The notes beneath the pieces are model-generated. The model worked only from the letters and a program-made list of their open reading frames with translations, did not search any database and had not been told where the DNA came from. Position numbers and translations under genes: made by a program. 6,730 bases of DNA from Candidatus Aenigmatarchaeota archaeon (GTDB lineage: Archaea > Aenigmatarchaeota > Aenigmatarchaeia > QMZP01): assembly GCA_030673725.1 (NCBI GenBank), contig DAOVIL010000029.1, positions 1 through 6,730 of the forward strand, in the 5' to 3' direction. Of the stretch, positions 1 to 6,076 are shown in pieces (within the stretch, counting starts at the first letter, position 1; every line of letters starts with the position of its first letter).

Positions 1-892
1 TCCCTGCCTTCTTCTTCTTGAGCTTGAATGTCCTTCCGAAAAGGAATAGCACCAGCAGGGACATAAGGAACAGGGCTGGGATATCAAAATACAGTACAGA
101 GGGCTCCACCAGGAAGCCGGCAAATATGGCCCCTATCCCCAGGGAGAAGAGGATGTCTGTTATGTTGCTGCCTATCAGGTTGCCCACAGACATTCCGTAC
201 GCCTTCTTCCTGATGGCTGAGAGTGAGACCGAGAGCTCAGGCAGTCCTGTCCCCAGGCCCACTATGAATATGCCTATCAGGGTCCCGCTGATGGCAAGCT
301 CGCCTGCCAGGAAGACCGCATTGTCCACTATCAGGGTGGCGGCAAACAGGACCACTATCATGCCTGCTATCAGGTCCACCACATCCCATGTCACCTGCAT
401 CTCTGTCCTCCTTCTCCGTATCTTCTCGTGTATCTTCTCGTCCTTGAAGAGGAAGATGAAGTAGGTTATGTAGATGGCAATCAGGAACCAGCCGTCCAGG
501 ACTGATATGAATCCGTCCATCCCTGCCAGGAAGAATATGCCTATGGAGGCCAGCAGCATGGCCCCCTCCCTCCTCCACTCCTTCTTGGTCATGCAGAGAA
601 CGCCGAAGAGGCCGACTATCCCCATTATGAGGGTTATCTGGTTCATGCAGGAGCCTATCTTGTTGCCTATCACTATCCCGCTCGTCTCTATGCCCACCAG
701 CCTGTCCAGGCCCCCTGCAATGCTTACAGCTATCTCTGGTATGCTGGTGCCTATGGACATGACGGTCAGGCCTATGAACAGGCCGCTTATCTTCAGGTAG
801 TTGGCTATCCCCATGGCTCCCTTTACCGCGAAGTCTGCCCCCAGCCACAGGCCTACCAGGCCTAGAATCAAAAGTGTGAGTTCTAATAACAT
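1..892 (-). CDS. Calcium/cation antiporter, CaCA family (partial, C-terminus off window)
   Basis: Inner-membrane antiporter that should exchange Ca2+ (or a related cation) against Na+ or H+. The frame is open from the ATG at 892 to the left edge: 297 codons, no stop. It is almost entirely hydrophobic helices, with the two inverted alpha-repeats that define the family. Alpha-1 has GTSIPE (residues 48-53) and GNKIGSCMN (76-84); alpha-2 has GTGLPE (214-219) and GNLIGSNITD (237-246). E53, E219 and D246 match the acidic ion ligands of the family. A charged loop (about 150-166, rich in K/R/E) separates the two halves. Typical members are about 300-320 residues, so probably only the last helix is missing. 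The start is fixed by an in-frame TGA a few codons upstream and a GGGG tract before the ATG. It follows cooS by 50 nt and is probably co-transcribed, although an oligo-T tract lies between. Ion specificity cannot be read with certainty. Confidence 0.9.
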   Translation of the reverse strand, partial: MLLELTLLILGLVGLWLGADFAVKGAMGIANYLKISGLFIGLTVMSIGTSIPEIAVSIAGGLDRLVGIETSGIVIGNKIGSCMNQITLIMGIVGLFGVLCMTKKEWRREGAMLLASIGIFFLAGMDGFISVLDGWFLIAIYITYFIFLFKDEKIHEKIRRRRTEMQVTWDVVDLIAGMIVVLFAATLIVDNAVFLAGELAISGTLIGIFIVGLGTGLPELSVSLSAIRKKAYGMSVGNLIGSNITDILFSLGIGAIFAGFLVEPSVLYFDIPALFLMSLLVLFLFGRTFKLKKKKAG

Positions 893-923
893 TCCTACCC
901 CTTTAATAATTGGGCCTGCTCAC

Positions 924-929
924 AAAAAA
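924..929 (-). terminator. Oligo-T tract after cooS, possible archaeal terminator
   Basis: On the minus strand a run of six T follows the cooS stop by 13 nt, inside the 50-nt gap before the antiporter start. Archaeal RNA polymerase can terminate at oligo-T without a hairpin. No stable stem flanks it. It may only attenuate read-through, since no convincing promoter sits at the right distance before the antiporter. Confidence 0.25.
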
Positions 930-942
930 GCTCTTCTGCCCT

Positions 943-2865
943 CTACTTCAGGCCAAGCCCTTTTCTCTTCTTCTTTATGTGGCCTATCATCGCCTTCGCT
1001 GCAGCTTCCGGTGTGGTGGCGACCAGCACCTTCCCGCCTGTTATCTTCTCCAGGTCCTCTGTCAGGACCTTTGTCACCAGCTGGCTTCCTGTCACAGGCG
1101 GAATCGGGTTTATGTGCGTCGCAATGCCTAAGGTCAGCGCCCACACTCCTATGGAGACTGCCTTCTCCTGCTGGTACTCCGGCGCTGACGCTGCCACAGG
1201 CAGCTTGTGTATGGGCACATTCAGCTTGCTTGCCACAGCGTTCAGGACAGTCTCTATCCTGGAGTTGTCCACGCAGGAGCCCATGTGCAATACTGGCGGT
1301 ATGGGCCCTGGAAGGCCGTTCGCCTTGCCTATTGCTGTCAGGACAGCCCTCAGGCCCTTTCCGGCCATCTTGGCGCCGTTCGGGTTCATGAGCCCGTTCT
1401 GCGCTGCTGTGTGCGCCATGCAGCCTGTCACGACCACCAGCACATTGTTCTTTATCAGCGTCTCTATCAGCTTCTCGCCGAACCTCTCTCCCCTTAGCTT
1501 CGGGTTCCTGCACCCCACCACAGCCGCTATGCCCAGGATGTTGCCGTTCACTATGTTGTCTATCAGCGGCTTCAATGGGTCCTTCTTGTCCACCTTGCTC
1601 AGGGCGGCCAGTATCATCTCAGCTGAGAAACCTGCCCAGGCCTCTGTCTTCTTGTTCGGTATGCATACGCTCTTTCTCTGCCTGTTCCTGAAGTTCCTGA
1701 TGCCGGTCATTATTATCTCCTTCGCGGCCTTGTCGGCATTCTCTAACTTCAGGGGTATGTGTATGGCACCCGGTATCCTGGCATAGTCCATGGTCGTTAT
1801 TATCTTGGTGTGGAAGCAGGATGCGACATCCTGGACAGACGGGTAGATGCACTGCACATCCACCACCATCGCCTCCACTGCGCCTGTGGCTATCACCATC
1901 TCAGACTGCATCTCATGCCCTGCAAGGGGTATGCCGTGCCTCATAAGTATCTCGTTGCCTGTGCAGCACACTCCCACCAGGTTCACGCCCTTCGCACCCA
2001 CTTTCTTGGCCTGCGCCTTCAGCTTACCTGCCCATTCCACAACCTTCTCTGACATTATGGGCATGTGGCCGTGGACAGCTATGTTCACATAATCCGGCTT
2101 TATGACGCCCAGGTTCGACATGGACTGGGTAAGCTTGGGTGTGCCGAATATTATGTCCTGCATGTCTGTAGCCAGGTGCAGGCCAGCATACCCGTCGACC
2201 AGCCCCAGCCTGAGCGTCTCCATCAGCAGGTTGACAGGGTCAGCGTCCACTCCCATGGCAGTCTGGTGCAGGGCGTGCGACGTCTCCATGTCAGCGTTTA
2301 TGGGCAGTATGCCCAGCTTCTTCCAGGTCTTTATCCTCTCAGGAAGGGCTGTTATCCTCAGCCAGTTCAGGTACTCGCCCTCGCTCTTCTGGAACATGCC
2401 TTCCTGCCTCCTGAAGTCCTCCAGGGCTTCCAGGGCGACAGCTTCAGCCACCTTCCTTATCGGGCCTGATGATTTCTTGCCCAGCTTCTTGGCGAACGCC
2501 CTCAGCTTGGCCTCGTCCTTTATCTTGTAGCCTTTCACCTTGCCCTTGGCGATGTCATGCAAAAGGAGCACAGCTTCCCTGGCATGGTCTGTGTGCTGGG
2601 CTGCGCCGGCTGCGGTGTGCCTGACCAGGTTCCTGGCGACGATTGTGTCAGCGCCTGCGCCGCATATCCCCTTCTCCTGCTTGCCTGGGATTATCCTGCA
2701 CGGCCCCTGGTAACAGTTCTTGCAGCAGACGTCCCCCCTTGGGGCCATCCCGAACGTGCATTGCGGCTGCTGCTCCTCGAACCTGTCGAATACCAGTTTC
2801 GCCTTCTTCTTCCTCGCATTTCTGAGAACCCTCTTGTCAACCCAATTGTCTTTAGCCAAAGCCAT
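943..2865 (-). CDS. cooS: Monofunctional Ni,Fe carbon monoxide dehydrogenase catalytic subunit (CooS type)
   Basis: Cytoplasmic homodimeric enzyme catalysing CO + H2O <-> CO2 + 2 H+ + 2 e-, with ferredoxin as electron partner. The 640-residue length fits CooS and is well short of archaeal CdhA (about 780-800), which has an added ferredoxin domain. All metal ligands appear present. Candidate D-cluster cysteines are C36 and C47; the B-cluster is C48, C51, C56 and C68. C-cluster ligands are H267 (HGHMP), C301 (CCTGNE), C339 (DVQC), C452 (GCRNPK), C482 (GCMAH) and C531 (MGSCVDNSR). Their mutual spacing matches that recalled for Carboxydothermus CODH-II within one residue. The catalytic acid/base pair is also kept: H91 in HTDH and K568 in QQEK. 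The start is supported by AGGTGG four nt upstream of the ATG. It lies 13 nt after a ferredoxin gene. No acetyl-CoA synthase, CooC Ni chaperone or hydrogenase gene is in the window, so the physiological direction is open. Unusual point: the C36-C47 spacing is CX10C. Confidence 0.97.
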   Translation of the reverse strand: MALAKDNWVDKRVLRNARKKKAKLVFDRFEEQQPQCTFGMAPRGDVCCKNCYQGPCRIIPGKQEKGICGAGADTIVARNLVRHTAAGAAQHTDHAREAVLLLHDIAKGKVKGYKIKDEAKLRAFAKKLGKKSSGPIRKVAEAVALEALEDFRRQEGMFQKSEGEYLNWLRITALPERIKTWKKLGILPINADMETSHALHQTAMGVDADPVNLLMETLRLGLVDGYAGLHLATDMQDIIFGTPKLTQSMSNLGVIKPDYVNIAVHGHMPIMSEKVVEWAGKLKAQAKKVGAKGVNLVGVCCTGNEILMRHGIPLAGHEMQSEMVIATGAVEAMVVDVQCIYPSVQDVASCFHTKIITTMDYARIPGAIHIPLKLENADKAAKEIIMTGIRNFRNRQRKSVCIPNKKTEAWAGFSAEMILAALSKVDKKDPLKPLIDNIVNGNILGIAAVVGCRNPKLRGERFGEKLIETLIKNNVLVVVTGCMAHTAAQNGLMNPNGAKMAGKGLRAVLTAIGKANGLPGPIPPVLHMGSCVDNSRIETVLNAVASKLNVPIHKLPVAASAPEYQQEKAVSIGVWALTLGIATHINPIPPVTGSQLVTKVLTEDLEKITGGKVLVATTPEAAAKAMIGHIKKKRKGLGLK

Positions 2866-2869
2866 ACTT

Positions 2870-2875
2870 CCACCT
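2870..2875 (-). promoter_or_regulatory. Shine-Dalgarno site of cooS
   Basis: The minus strand reads AGGTGG, complementary to the archaeal 16S 3' end, 4 nt before the cooS ATG and inside the short gap after the ferredoxin stop. It supports the chosen start. Confidence 0.7.
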
Positions 2876-2878
2876 ACC

Positions 2879-3082
2879 TTATTTTAACATCCTGATTACC
2901 GAGATAACCTGAACAGGGCAGTTGTCTGCAGCCAGCTTGTTGCACCCGATTGCCCTCACGATCCTCTTCTTGGGGCTGGCCTTCCCGTCCTTCTCCATGT
3001 ACCAATTAGTGTGGCACAGCGCCACGCAAAACCCGCAGCCTATGCACTTTTTCCTGTTCTGGACTATCCTGAATCTTGCCAT
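2879..3082 (-). CDS. Single [4Fe-4S] ferredoxin, Pyrococcus/Thermotoga type
   Basis: Small soluble electron carrier of 67 residues, the likely redox partner of the adjoining CODH and possibly of POR. The N-terminal motif is CIGCGFCVALC (C13, C16, C19, C23), and a single C-terminal cysteine-proline, C55-P, follows. There is only one cluster motif, so the predicted ligands are C13, C16, C19 and C55. The remaining pair C23 and C47 sits 4 residues after the third ligand and 8 before the fourth. This is the geometry recalled for the disulfide of Pyrococcus furiosus ferredoxin, so a disulfide-capable monocluster ferredoxin is inferred. Unlike the P. furiosus protein, the second ligand is Cys (C16), not Asp, favouring a stable four-iron cluster. 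The ATG at 3082 is preceded by GGGGG seven nt upstream. It is the first gene of the leftward unit, 13 nt ahead of cooS. It is not a CooF, which is larger and holds several clusters. Confidence 0.9.
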   Translation of the reverse strand: MARFRIVQNRKKCIGCGFCVALCHTNWYMEKDGKASPKKRIVRAIGCNKLAADNCPVQVISVIRMLK

Positions 3083-3089
3083 CTGAAGG

Positions 3090-3094
3090 CCCCC
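3090..3094 (-). promoter_or_regulatory. Purine-rich ribosome binding site of the ferredoxin gene
   Basis: A GGGGG run on the minus strand lies 7 nt before the ferredoxin ATG, the usual SD spacing. It suggests a leadered mRNA, unlike the other two transcription units. Confidence 0.5.
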
Positions 3095-3124
3095 TGCGCC
3101 TTGGTTGATATTTGAATCCCTGCC

Positions 3125-3131
3125 TTAAAAA
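3125..3131 (-). promoter_or_regulatory. Candidate TATA box for the ferredoxin-cooS unit
   Basis: The minus strand reads TTTTTAA here, preceded by a purine stretch (GAGAGAG) that could act as the TFB recognition element. A start about 25 nt downstream (near 3103) would give a leader of about 20 nt containing the GGGGG site. A second AT-rich element, AAATATC near 3107-3113, is an alternative. Confidence 0.4.
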
Positions 3132-3156
3132 CTCTCTCCCAACCTGGGAAAAACAA

Positions 3157-3165
3157 TATAATATA
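3157..3165 (+). promoter_or_regulatory. TATA box of the nucleotidyltransferase gene
   Basis: TATAATATA is centred 23 nt before the ATG at 3184, the archaeal TATA-to-start distance. There is no spaced SD site before that ATG (AAAGGGT abuts it), so the message is probably leaderless. The element reads nearly the same on both strands and lies in the 101-nt divergent intergenic region. Confidence 0.6.
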
Positions 3166-3183
3166 CCCCTCTCAATAAAGGGT

Positions 3184-3918
3184 ATGAAAGCTGTCATCCT
3201 TGCAGGTGGTTTTGCCAGGAGGCTCTGGCCACTCACGAAAGACAAGCCCAAGCCCCTATTGGAGGTTGGGGGAAAGCCCATAATCCAGCACATACTCGAG
3301 AAGCTGGAAGACCTCAGCGGCATAGACACCATCTACATCTCCACAAACGAGAAGTTCGAGGGGCAGTTCCGCTCCTTCCTGAAGGGCTTCAGGTCAGCCA
3401 AGCCCATAAAGCTAATAGTCGAGCCCTCCGGGGACGAGGGCGAGAAGCTGGGGGCGATAGGAGGCTGGAAGTACCTGGTGGAGAAGGAAGGGATAGATGA
3501 TGAGCTCCTTATAATAGCAGGCGACAACATGTTCGAGTTCAGCCTGAGGGGCTTCCTGGACTTCTACAAGAAGCACAAGTCACCTGTGGTTGCGTTCTAT
3601 GACATGGTCCAGAAGGAAAAGGTCAAGATGAAGTACGGCATAGCTGTCCTCAGCAGGAAGGGCAAGGTGCTGGAATTCCAGGAGAAGACCCCCAGGCCCA
3701 AGTCCACCCTGGTGGCCACATGCTGCTACATATTCCCGAAGGAGATAGTCAGGCTCATACCAGACTATCTGAAAGACAAGAACAACCCTGACGCGCCAGG
3801 CTATTTCCTGATATGGCTGCATACCAGGCAGACTGTATACGGGTATGTCTCAAAGAAGAAATGGTTCGACATCGGCTGCTTCGAGGAGCTGGAAGAAGCC
3901 AGGAAGTATTACGGCTAG
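3184..3918 (+). CDS. Sugar-phosphate nucleotidyltransferase (RmlA/GCD1-like)
   Basis: Predicted to transfer a nucleoside monophosphate from an NTP to a sugar 1-phosphate, giving an NDP-sugar for glycan or cell-surface synthesis. It has 244 residues, comprising the catalytic Rossmann-like domain only; there is no C-terminal left-handed beta-helix. Visible motifs are LAGGFARRLWPLT (residues 6-18, nucleotide loop), DKPKPLLEVGGKPI (20-33), LGAIGG (89-94), the metal site GDN (113-115), KYGIAVL (150-156) with a downstream EFQEKTPRP segment, and WFDIG (227-231) with the likely second metal aspartate D229. The loop departs from canonical GGxGTRLxP (A for G, R for T). An upstream in-frame ATG at 3112 was rejected: it would add 24 residues before the conserved beta-strand KAVILAGG and lies upstream of the TATA box. 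It stands alone on the plus strand, diverges from ferredoxin-cooS, and its stop overlaps that of porA. Which sugar and nucleotide it uses cannot be told. Confidence 0.92.
   Translation: MKAVILAGGFARRLWPLTKDKPKPLLEVGGKPIIQHILEKLEDLSGIDTIYISTNEKFEGQFRSFLKGFRSAKPIKLIVEPSGDEGEKLGAIGGWKYLVEKEGIDDELLIIAGDNMFEFSLRGFLDFYKKHKSPVVAFYDMVQKEKVKMKYGIAVLSRKGKVLEFQEKTPRPKSTLVATCCYIFPKEIVRLIPDYLKDKNNPDAPGYFLIWLHTRQTVYGYVSKKKWFDIGCFEELEEARKYYG
3915..3918. other. Shared CTAG stop: convergent genes end in one palindrome
   Basis: The plus-strand gene ends with TAG at 3916-3918 and porA on the minus strand ends with TAG read from 3917-3915. Both stops come from the same self-complementary CTAG, so each transcript must terminate inside the opposing gene. 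Confidence 0.95.
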
Positions 3919-5042
3919 ACAAGCCACTCTGTGCCTTCTTTCCCTTCCTTTATCTTCTCCAGCACCTTCTCTATGTCCTTCCTGGTGATGTCCTTTCCCC
4001 CAAGGCCTGCTATGTAGCCTGAGACCTTGGGCCTCTTCTCCATGCTGTAGAGGGCAGCCTTCACCTCATCGTACAGGGCCCCGTTGGCTCCGAGGGAGAT
4101 GTCCTTCTCTATGACGCCTATGGACTCCAGGCCCTCGCAGGCTTTTCTTATGTCCTCTGTCGGGAAAGGCCTGAATGACCTTATCCTTATTATACCCAAC
4201 CCCATCTTCTCTGCCACCTCCCTTATGGTTCCTGTGACAGAGCCTATCGTGACGATTGCGTGCTTCTTGCCTTCCATGCCTACCTTCTCTATCAGCCCGT
4301 TGCCGTAGCTCCTTCCTGAAAGGCCTGCATACTCCTTGTTTATGCTTTTTATCGTCTCCAGCGCACCTTCCAGGGCATCCTGCTGCTGCTTCTTGAAGCT
4401 CATGTAGTCCTTTGGAAGGCCGACAGGCCCCATTGTGACAGGCTTGCTCGGGTTTAATGTGACCTCAGGCTTGTAGGGAGGGAGGAACTTGTCTACCTCT
4501 TCCTGGGTCAGGAACTTGACAGGCTCGTACGTGTGCGAGATGACGAAACCGTCCAGGCACACCATTATGGGTGTTCTGGTCTGTTCTGCTATCTTGAATG
4601 CCTGTATCTGCGTGTCGAACGCCTCCTGAGCGTTCTCAACGTACAGCTGTATCCAGCCTGCGTCCCTTGAGGCAAAGGAGTCCTGCTGGTCGTTCCAGAT
4701 GTTCAGGGGGCCTGAGAGCGCCCTGTTGGCCACAGTCATCACTATCGGAAGCCTTGTGCCTGAGGCGACGAACAGCATCTCATGCATCAATGCCAATCCC
4801 TGGCTTGCCGTGGCTGTGTACGCCCTGACACCCGTTGCCTGCGCTCCTATGCACGCGGCCATGGCAGAGTGCTCCGATTCCACCCTGATCATCTCTGCAT
4901 CCACTTTCCCGTCAGCTACCATCTTGGCCAAGCCTTCGACAATATGTGTCTGTGGAGTGATGGGATAGACCGCTATCACACCTGGCTTGCACATCCTGAC
5001 AGCCTCTGCCACTGCCTCTGAACCTGAAACCACTTTCTTCAT
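3915..5042 (-). CDS. porA: Pyruvate:ferredoxin oxidoreductase alpha subunit
   Basis: One subunit of the heteromeric TPP/Fe-S enzyme that oxidises pyruvate with CoA to acetyl-CoA and CO2, reducing ferredoxin (reversible). It has 375 residues, near the usual 380-400. The N-terminal pyrimidine-binding domain shows YPITPQT (26-32), ESEHSA (55-60; E57 aligns with the TPP-activating glutamate of one-chain PFOR), TASQG (78-82) and NRALSGPLNIWNDQQDS (106-122; R107 is the likely substrate-binding arginine). The C-terminal transketolase-C-like domain (from about 255) has VTIGSVTGT and RIRSFRPFP. These motifs favour a pyruvate-type over a 2-oxoglutarate-type subunit. The ATG follows the Nudix stop by one base (TGATATG), so translation is probably coupled; only a weak GGCGGT lies further upstream. 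The TPP-binding beta subunit, normally directly after porA, is absent: porA ends on the stop of the convergent nucleotidyltransferase. Confidence 0.96.
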   Translation of the reverse strand: MKKVVSGSEAVAEAVRMCKPGVIAVYPITPQTHIVEGLAKMVADGKVDAEMIRVESEHSAMAACIGAQATGVRAYTATASQGLALMHEMLFVASGTRLPIVMTVANRALSGPLNIWNDQQDSFASRDAGWIQLYVENAQEAFDTQIQAFKIAEQTRTPIMVCLDGFVISHTYEPVKFLTQEEVDKFLPPYKPEVTLNPSKPVTMGPVGLPKDYMSFKKQQQDALEGALETIKSINKEYAGLSGRSYGNGLIEKVGMEGKKHAIVTIGSVTGTIREVAEKMGLGIIRIRSFRPFPTEDIRKACEGLESIGVIEKDISLGANGALYDEVKAALYSMEKRPKVSGYIAGLGGKDITRKDIEKVLEKIKEGKEGTEWLV

Positions 5043-5043
5043 A

Positions 5044-5487
5044 TCAATGCTTGTATACCGCCTTATCCTTGTAGTTCTTAATCATTTTCTCTGAGGGAAG
5101 GAATATCGGGCTCGGAAGCTCGTCCAGGCTGAACCACTTCCATTCCACTATCTCGTCTGGCTCCATCACCTTGGGCTCTCCCCTGAACTTCCTGGCTATC
5201 AGTCCCACTGTCACGAAGTGCGCGTCATGCACCCTCTCGTTCGTGACACAGAAAGCCTCCAGCTCCTTCACATCAATATCAGTCTCTTCCTTCACTTCCC
5301 TGGCTGCCCCTCCGGGTATGGTGTCATGGAAGTCCAGCTTCCCTCCTGGCAATGTCCACTGGCCTTCCCCATGGAGCAGGCTGTCTGCCTTCTCAGGGTC
5401 AGAGTGCCTCCTTCCTAACAGCACCTTTCCGTCCTTCATTACCATTATCCCTATCCCTGCCCTGACCAGCTTCGGCTTCTCGCTCAT
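5044..5487 (-). CDS. Nudix hydrolase
   Basis: Predicted Mg2+-dependent hydrolase of a nucleoside diphosphate linked to another moiety (NTP, dinucleotide or ADP-sugar; substrate not deducible). It has 147 residues and one Nudix fold. The Nudix box runs from G49 to I71 and ends in REVKEETDI (63-71); the metal-binding REVKEE core is intact. Two positions differ from GX5EX7REUXEEXGU: the first Glu is Asp (D55) and the Gly after EET is Asp (D70). Before the box are IMVMKDGKVLLGRR (14-27) and GQWTLPGGK (42-50); after it, DEIVEWKWFSLDELP (111-125) is the usual Nudix C-terminal strand. The start at 5487 overlaps the cutA stop as ATGA; the frame is open further upstream (to 5709), but that portion lies over cutA and reads as nonsense. 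GGGGAG lies about 11 nt upstream of the ATG. It sits between cutA and porA, an unusual place inside a POR operon; a housekeeping role tied to CoA or nucleotide damage would be speculation. Confidence 0.93.
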   Translation of the reverse strand: MSEKPKLVRAGIGIMVMKDGKVLLGRRHSDPEKADSLLHGEGQWTLPGGKLDFHDTIPGGAAREVKEETDIDVKELEAFCVTNERVHDAHFVTVGLIARKFRGEPKVMEPDEIVEWKWFSLDELPSPIFLPSEKMIKNYKDKAVYKH

Positions 5488-5804
5488 TCCGCAAGCGTCT
5501 CCCCAAGCCATTCCAGGTAATCCTCGCTGCCTTCCTCTATGGGCATGGCTATGATGCAGGGTGAATCGTATGAATGCATCTCCTTGACATTGCTTGTTAT
5601 CTTCTTGACCAGGTCCATCCTGGTCTTGCAGAGCAGCGCCACTTCCTTCTGGCCCTCTATCTTGCCCTTCCACAGGTATTTGGAGTCTGTGGGGGTGATG
5701 TTCACGCACGCCACCAGCCTCTTCTGCAGCAGCATCTCCCTCAGCTTCTCAGCCTCTTCCATGTCTTTGGCTGTCATGTAGACCAGGGCGAATTTTCCGT
5801 TCAT
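5484..5804 (-). CDS. cutA: CutA1 divalent-cation tolerance family protein
   Basis: Small ferredoxin-like-fold protein that forms very stable trimers. In E. coli cutA was linked to copper and divalent cation tolerance; a PII-like signalling role has been suggested, and its true function remains unsettled. The 106 residues match the family length. Hallmarks are ACVNITPTDSKYLWKGKIE (about 32-50), a KT near 60-61, and VKEMHSYDSPCIIAMPI (about 73-89), followed by DYLEWL near the C-terminus. The start at 5804 is chosen because AAGGAG lies 8 nt upstream, the ATG overlaps the porD stop as ATGA, and the family begins about here. An upstream in-frame ATG at 5867 would add 21 low-complexity residues antiparallel to nothing known and lie inside porD. 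It is embedded between porD and the Nudix gene with 4-nt overlaps on both sides, so it is almost certainly co-translated with the POR subunits. Confidence 0.95.
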   Translation of the reverse strand: MNGKFALVYMTAKDMEEAEKLREMLLQKRLVACVNITPTDSKYLWKGKIEGQKEVALLCKTRMDLVKKITSNVKEMHSYDSPCIIAMPIEEGSEDYLEWLGETLAE

Positions 5805-6076
5805 TTGCTTGTCTCCTTCTCGCTCTCTATCGCCTTGCTCGGGCACTGGCCCTTGCAGAGCAGGCATCCCTTGCAGTGCTCATAGTTCACAGCCGCTTTC
5901 TTCTTGCCGTCCTTCTCCACTATCCTTATGCAGTTCTCAGGGCAGTACCAGATGCATATGCTGCAACCTATGCACTTGTCTGTGACTATTGGCCTGAAGG
6001 TCCTCCAGGAGCCTGTCTTGTTCCTGATGGAGCTTCCTGCCTCCTTTATCACCCCTGCTTCTGATAATTCACTCAT
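5801..6076 (-). CDS. porD: Pyruvate:ferredoxin oxidoreductase delta subunit (2x[4Fe-4S])
   Basis: Electron-transfer subunit that carries electrons from the TPP site to external ferredoxin. It has 91 residues: an N-terminal POR-delta extension of about 30 residues containing the typical GSWRTFRPI (22-30), then an 8Fe ferredoxin domain. Cluster motif 1 is C35, C38, C41, C45-P; motif 2 is C68, C71, C74, C78-P. An extra cysteine, C49, follows motif 1. The ATG overlaps the end of porG by 8 nt, and GAGGTG lies 4 nt upstream of it. The extension distinguishes it from a free ferredoxin. Confidence 0.96.
   Translation of the reverse strand: MSELSEAGVIKEAGSSIRNKTGSWRTFRPIVTDKCIGCSICIWYCPENCIRIVEKDGKKKAAVNYEHCKGCLLCKGQCPSKAIESEKETSK
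5813..5818 (-). promoter_or_regulatory. Shine-Dalgarno site deciding the cutA start
   Basis: The minus strand reads AAGGAG, 8 nt before the ATG at 5804. This is the strongest SD match in the operon and argues against the upstream ATG at 5867. Confidence 0.75.

Noticed and set aside
237..848. 203-codon minus-strand open frame in the exchanger region
   Set aside because: It is an out-of-frame shadow of the antiporter, rich in G, R, D and H with no membrane helices. The true frame (start 892) shows both alpha-repeats.
918..938. Intrinsic hairpin terminator between cooS and the exchanger
   Set aside because: Only a 3-bp GCT/AGC pairing flanks the T run, too weak for a hairpin; it is kept only as an oligo-T candidate.
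977..1786. 269-codon open frame on the plus strand antisense to cooS
   Set aside because: It lies wholly inside cooS, whose frame has all catalytic residues. The antisense protein has no recognisable motif and arises from biased codon use; similar shadows occur opposite every gene here.
3112..3183. Longer start for the nucleotidyltransferase at 3112
   Set aside because: It would place the TATA box inside the coding region and add residues before the conserved first beta-strand.
5488..5709. N-terminal extension of the Nudix ORF to an ATG at 5709
   Set aside because: The added residues overlap cutA in another frame and look like a shadow translation. The ATG at 5487 overlaps the cutA stop and begins just before the first Nudix strand.
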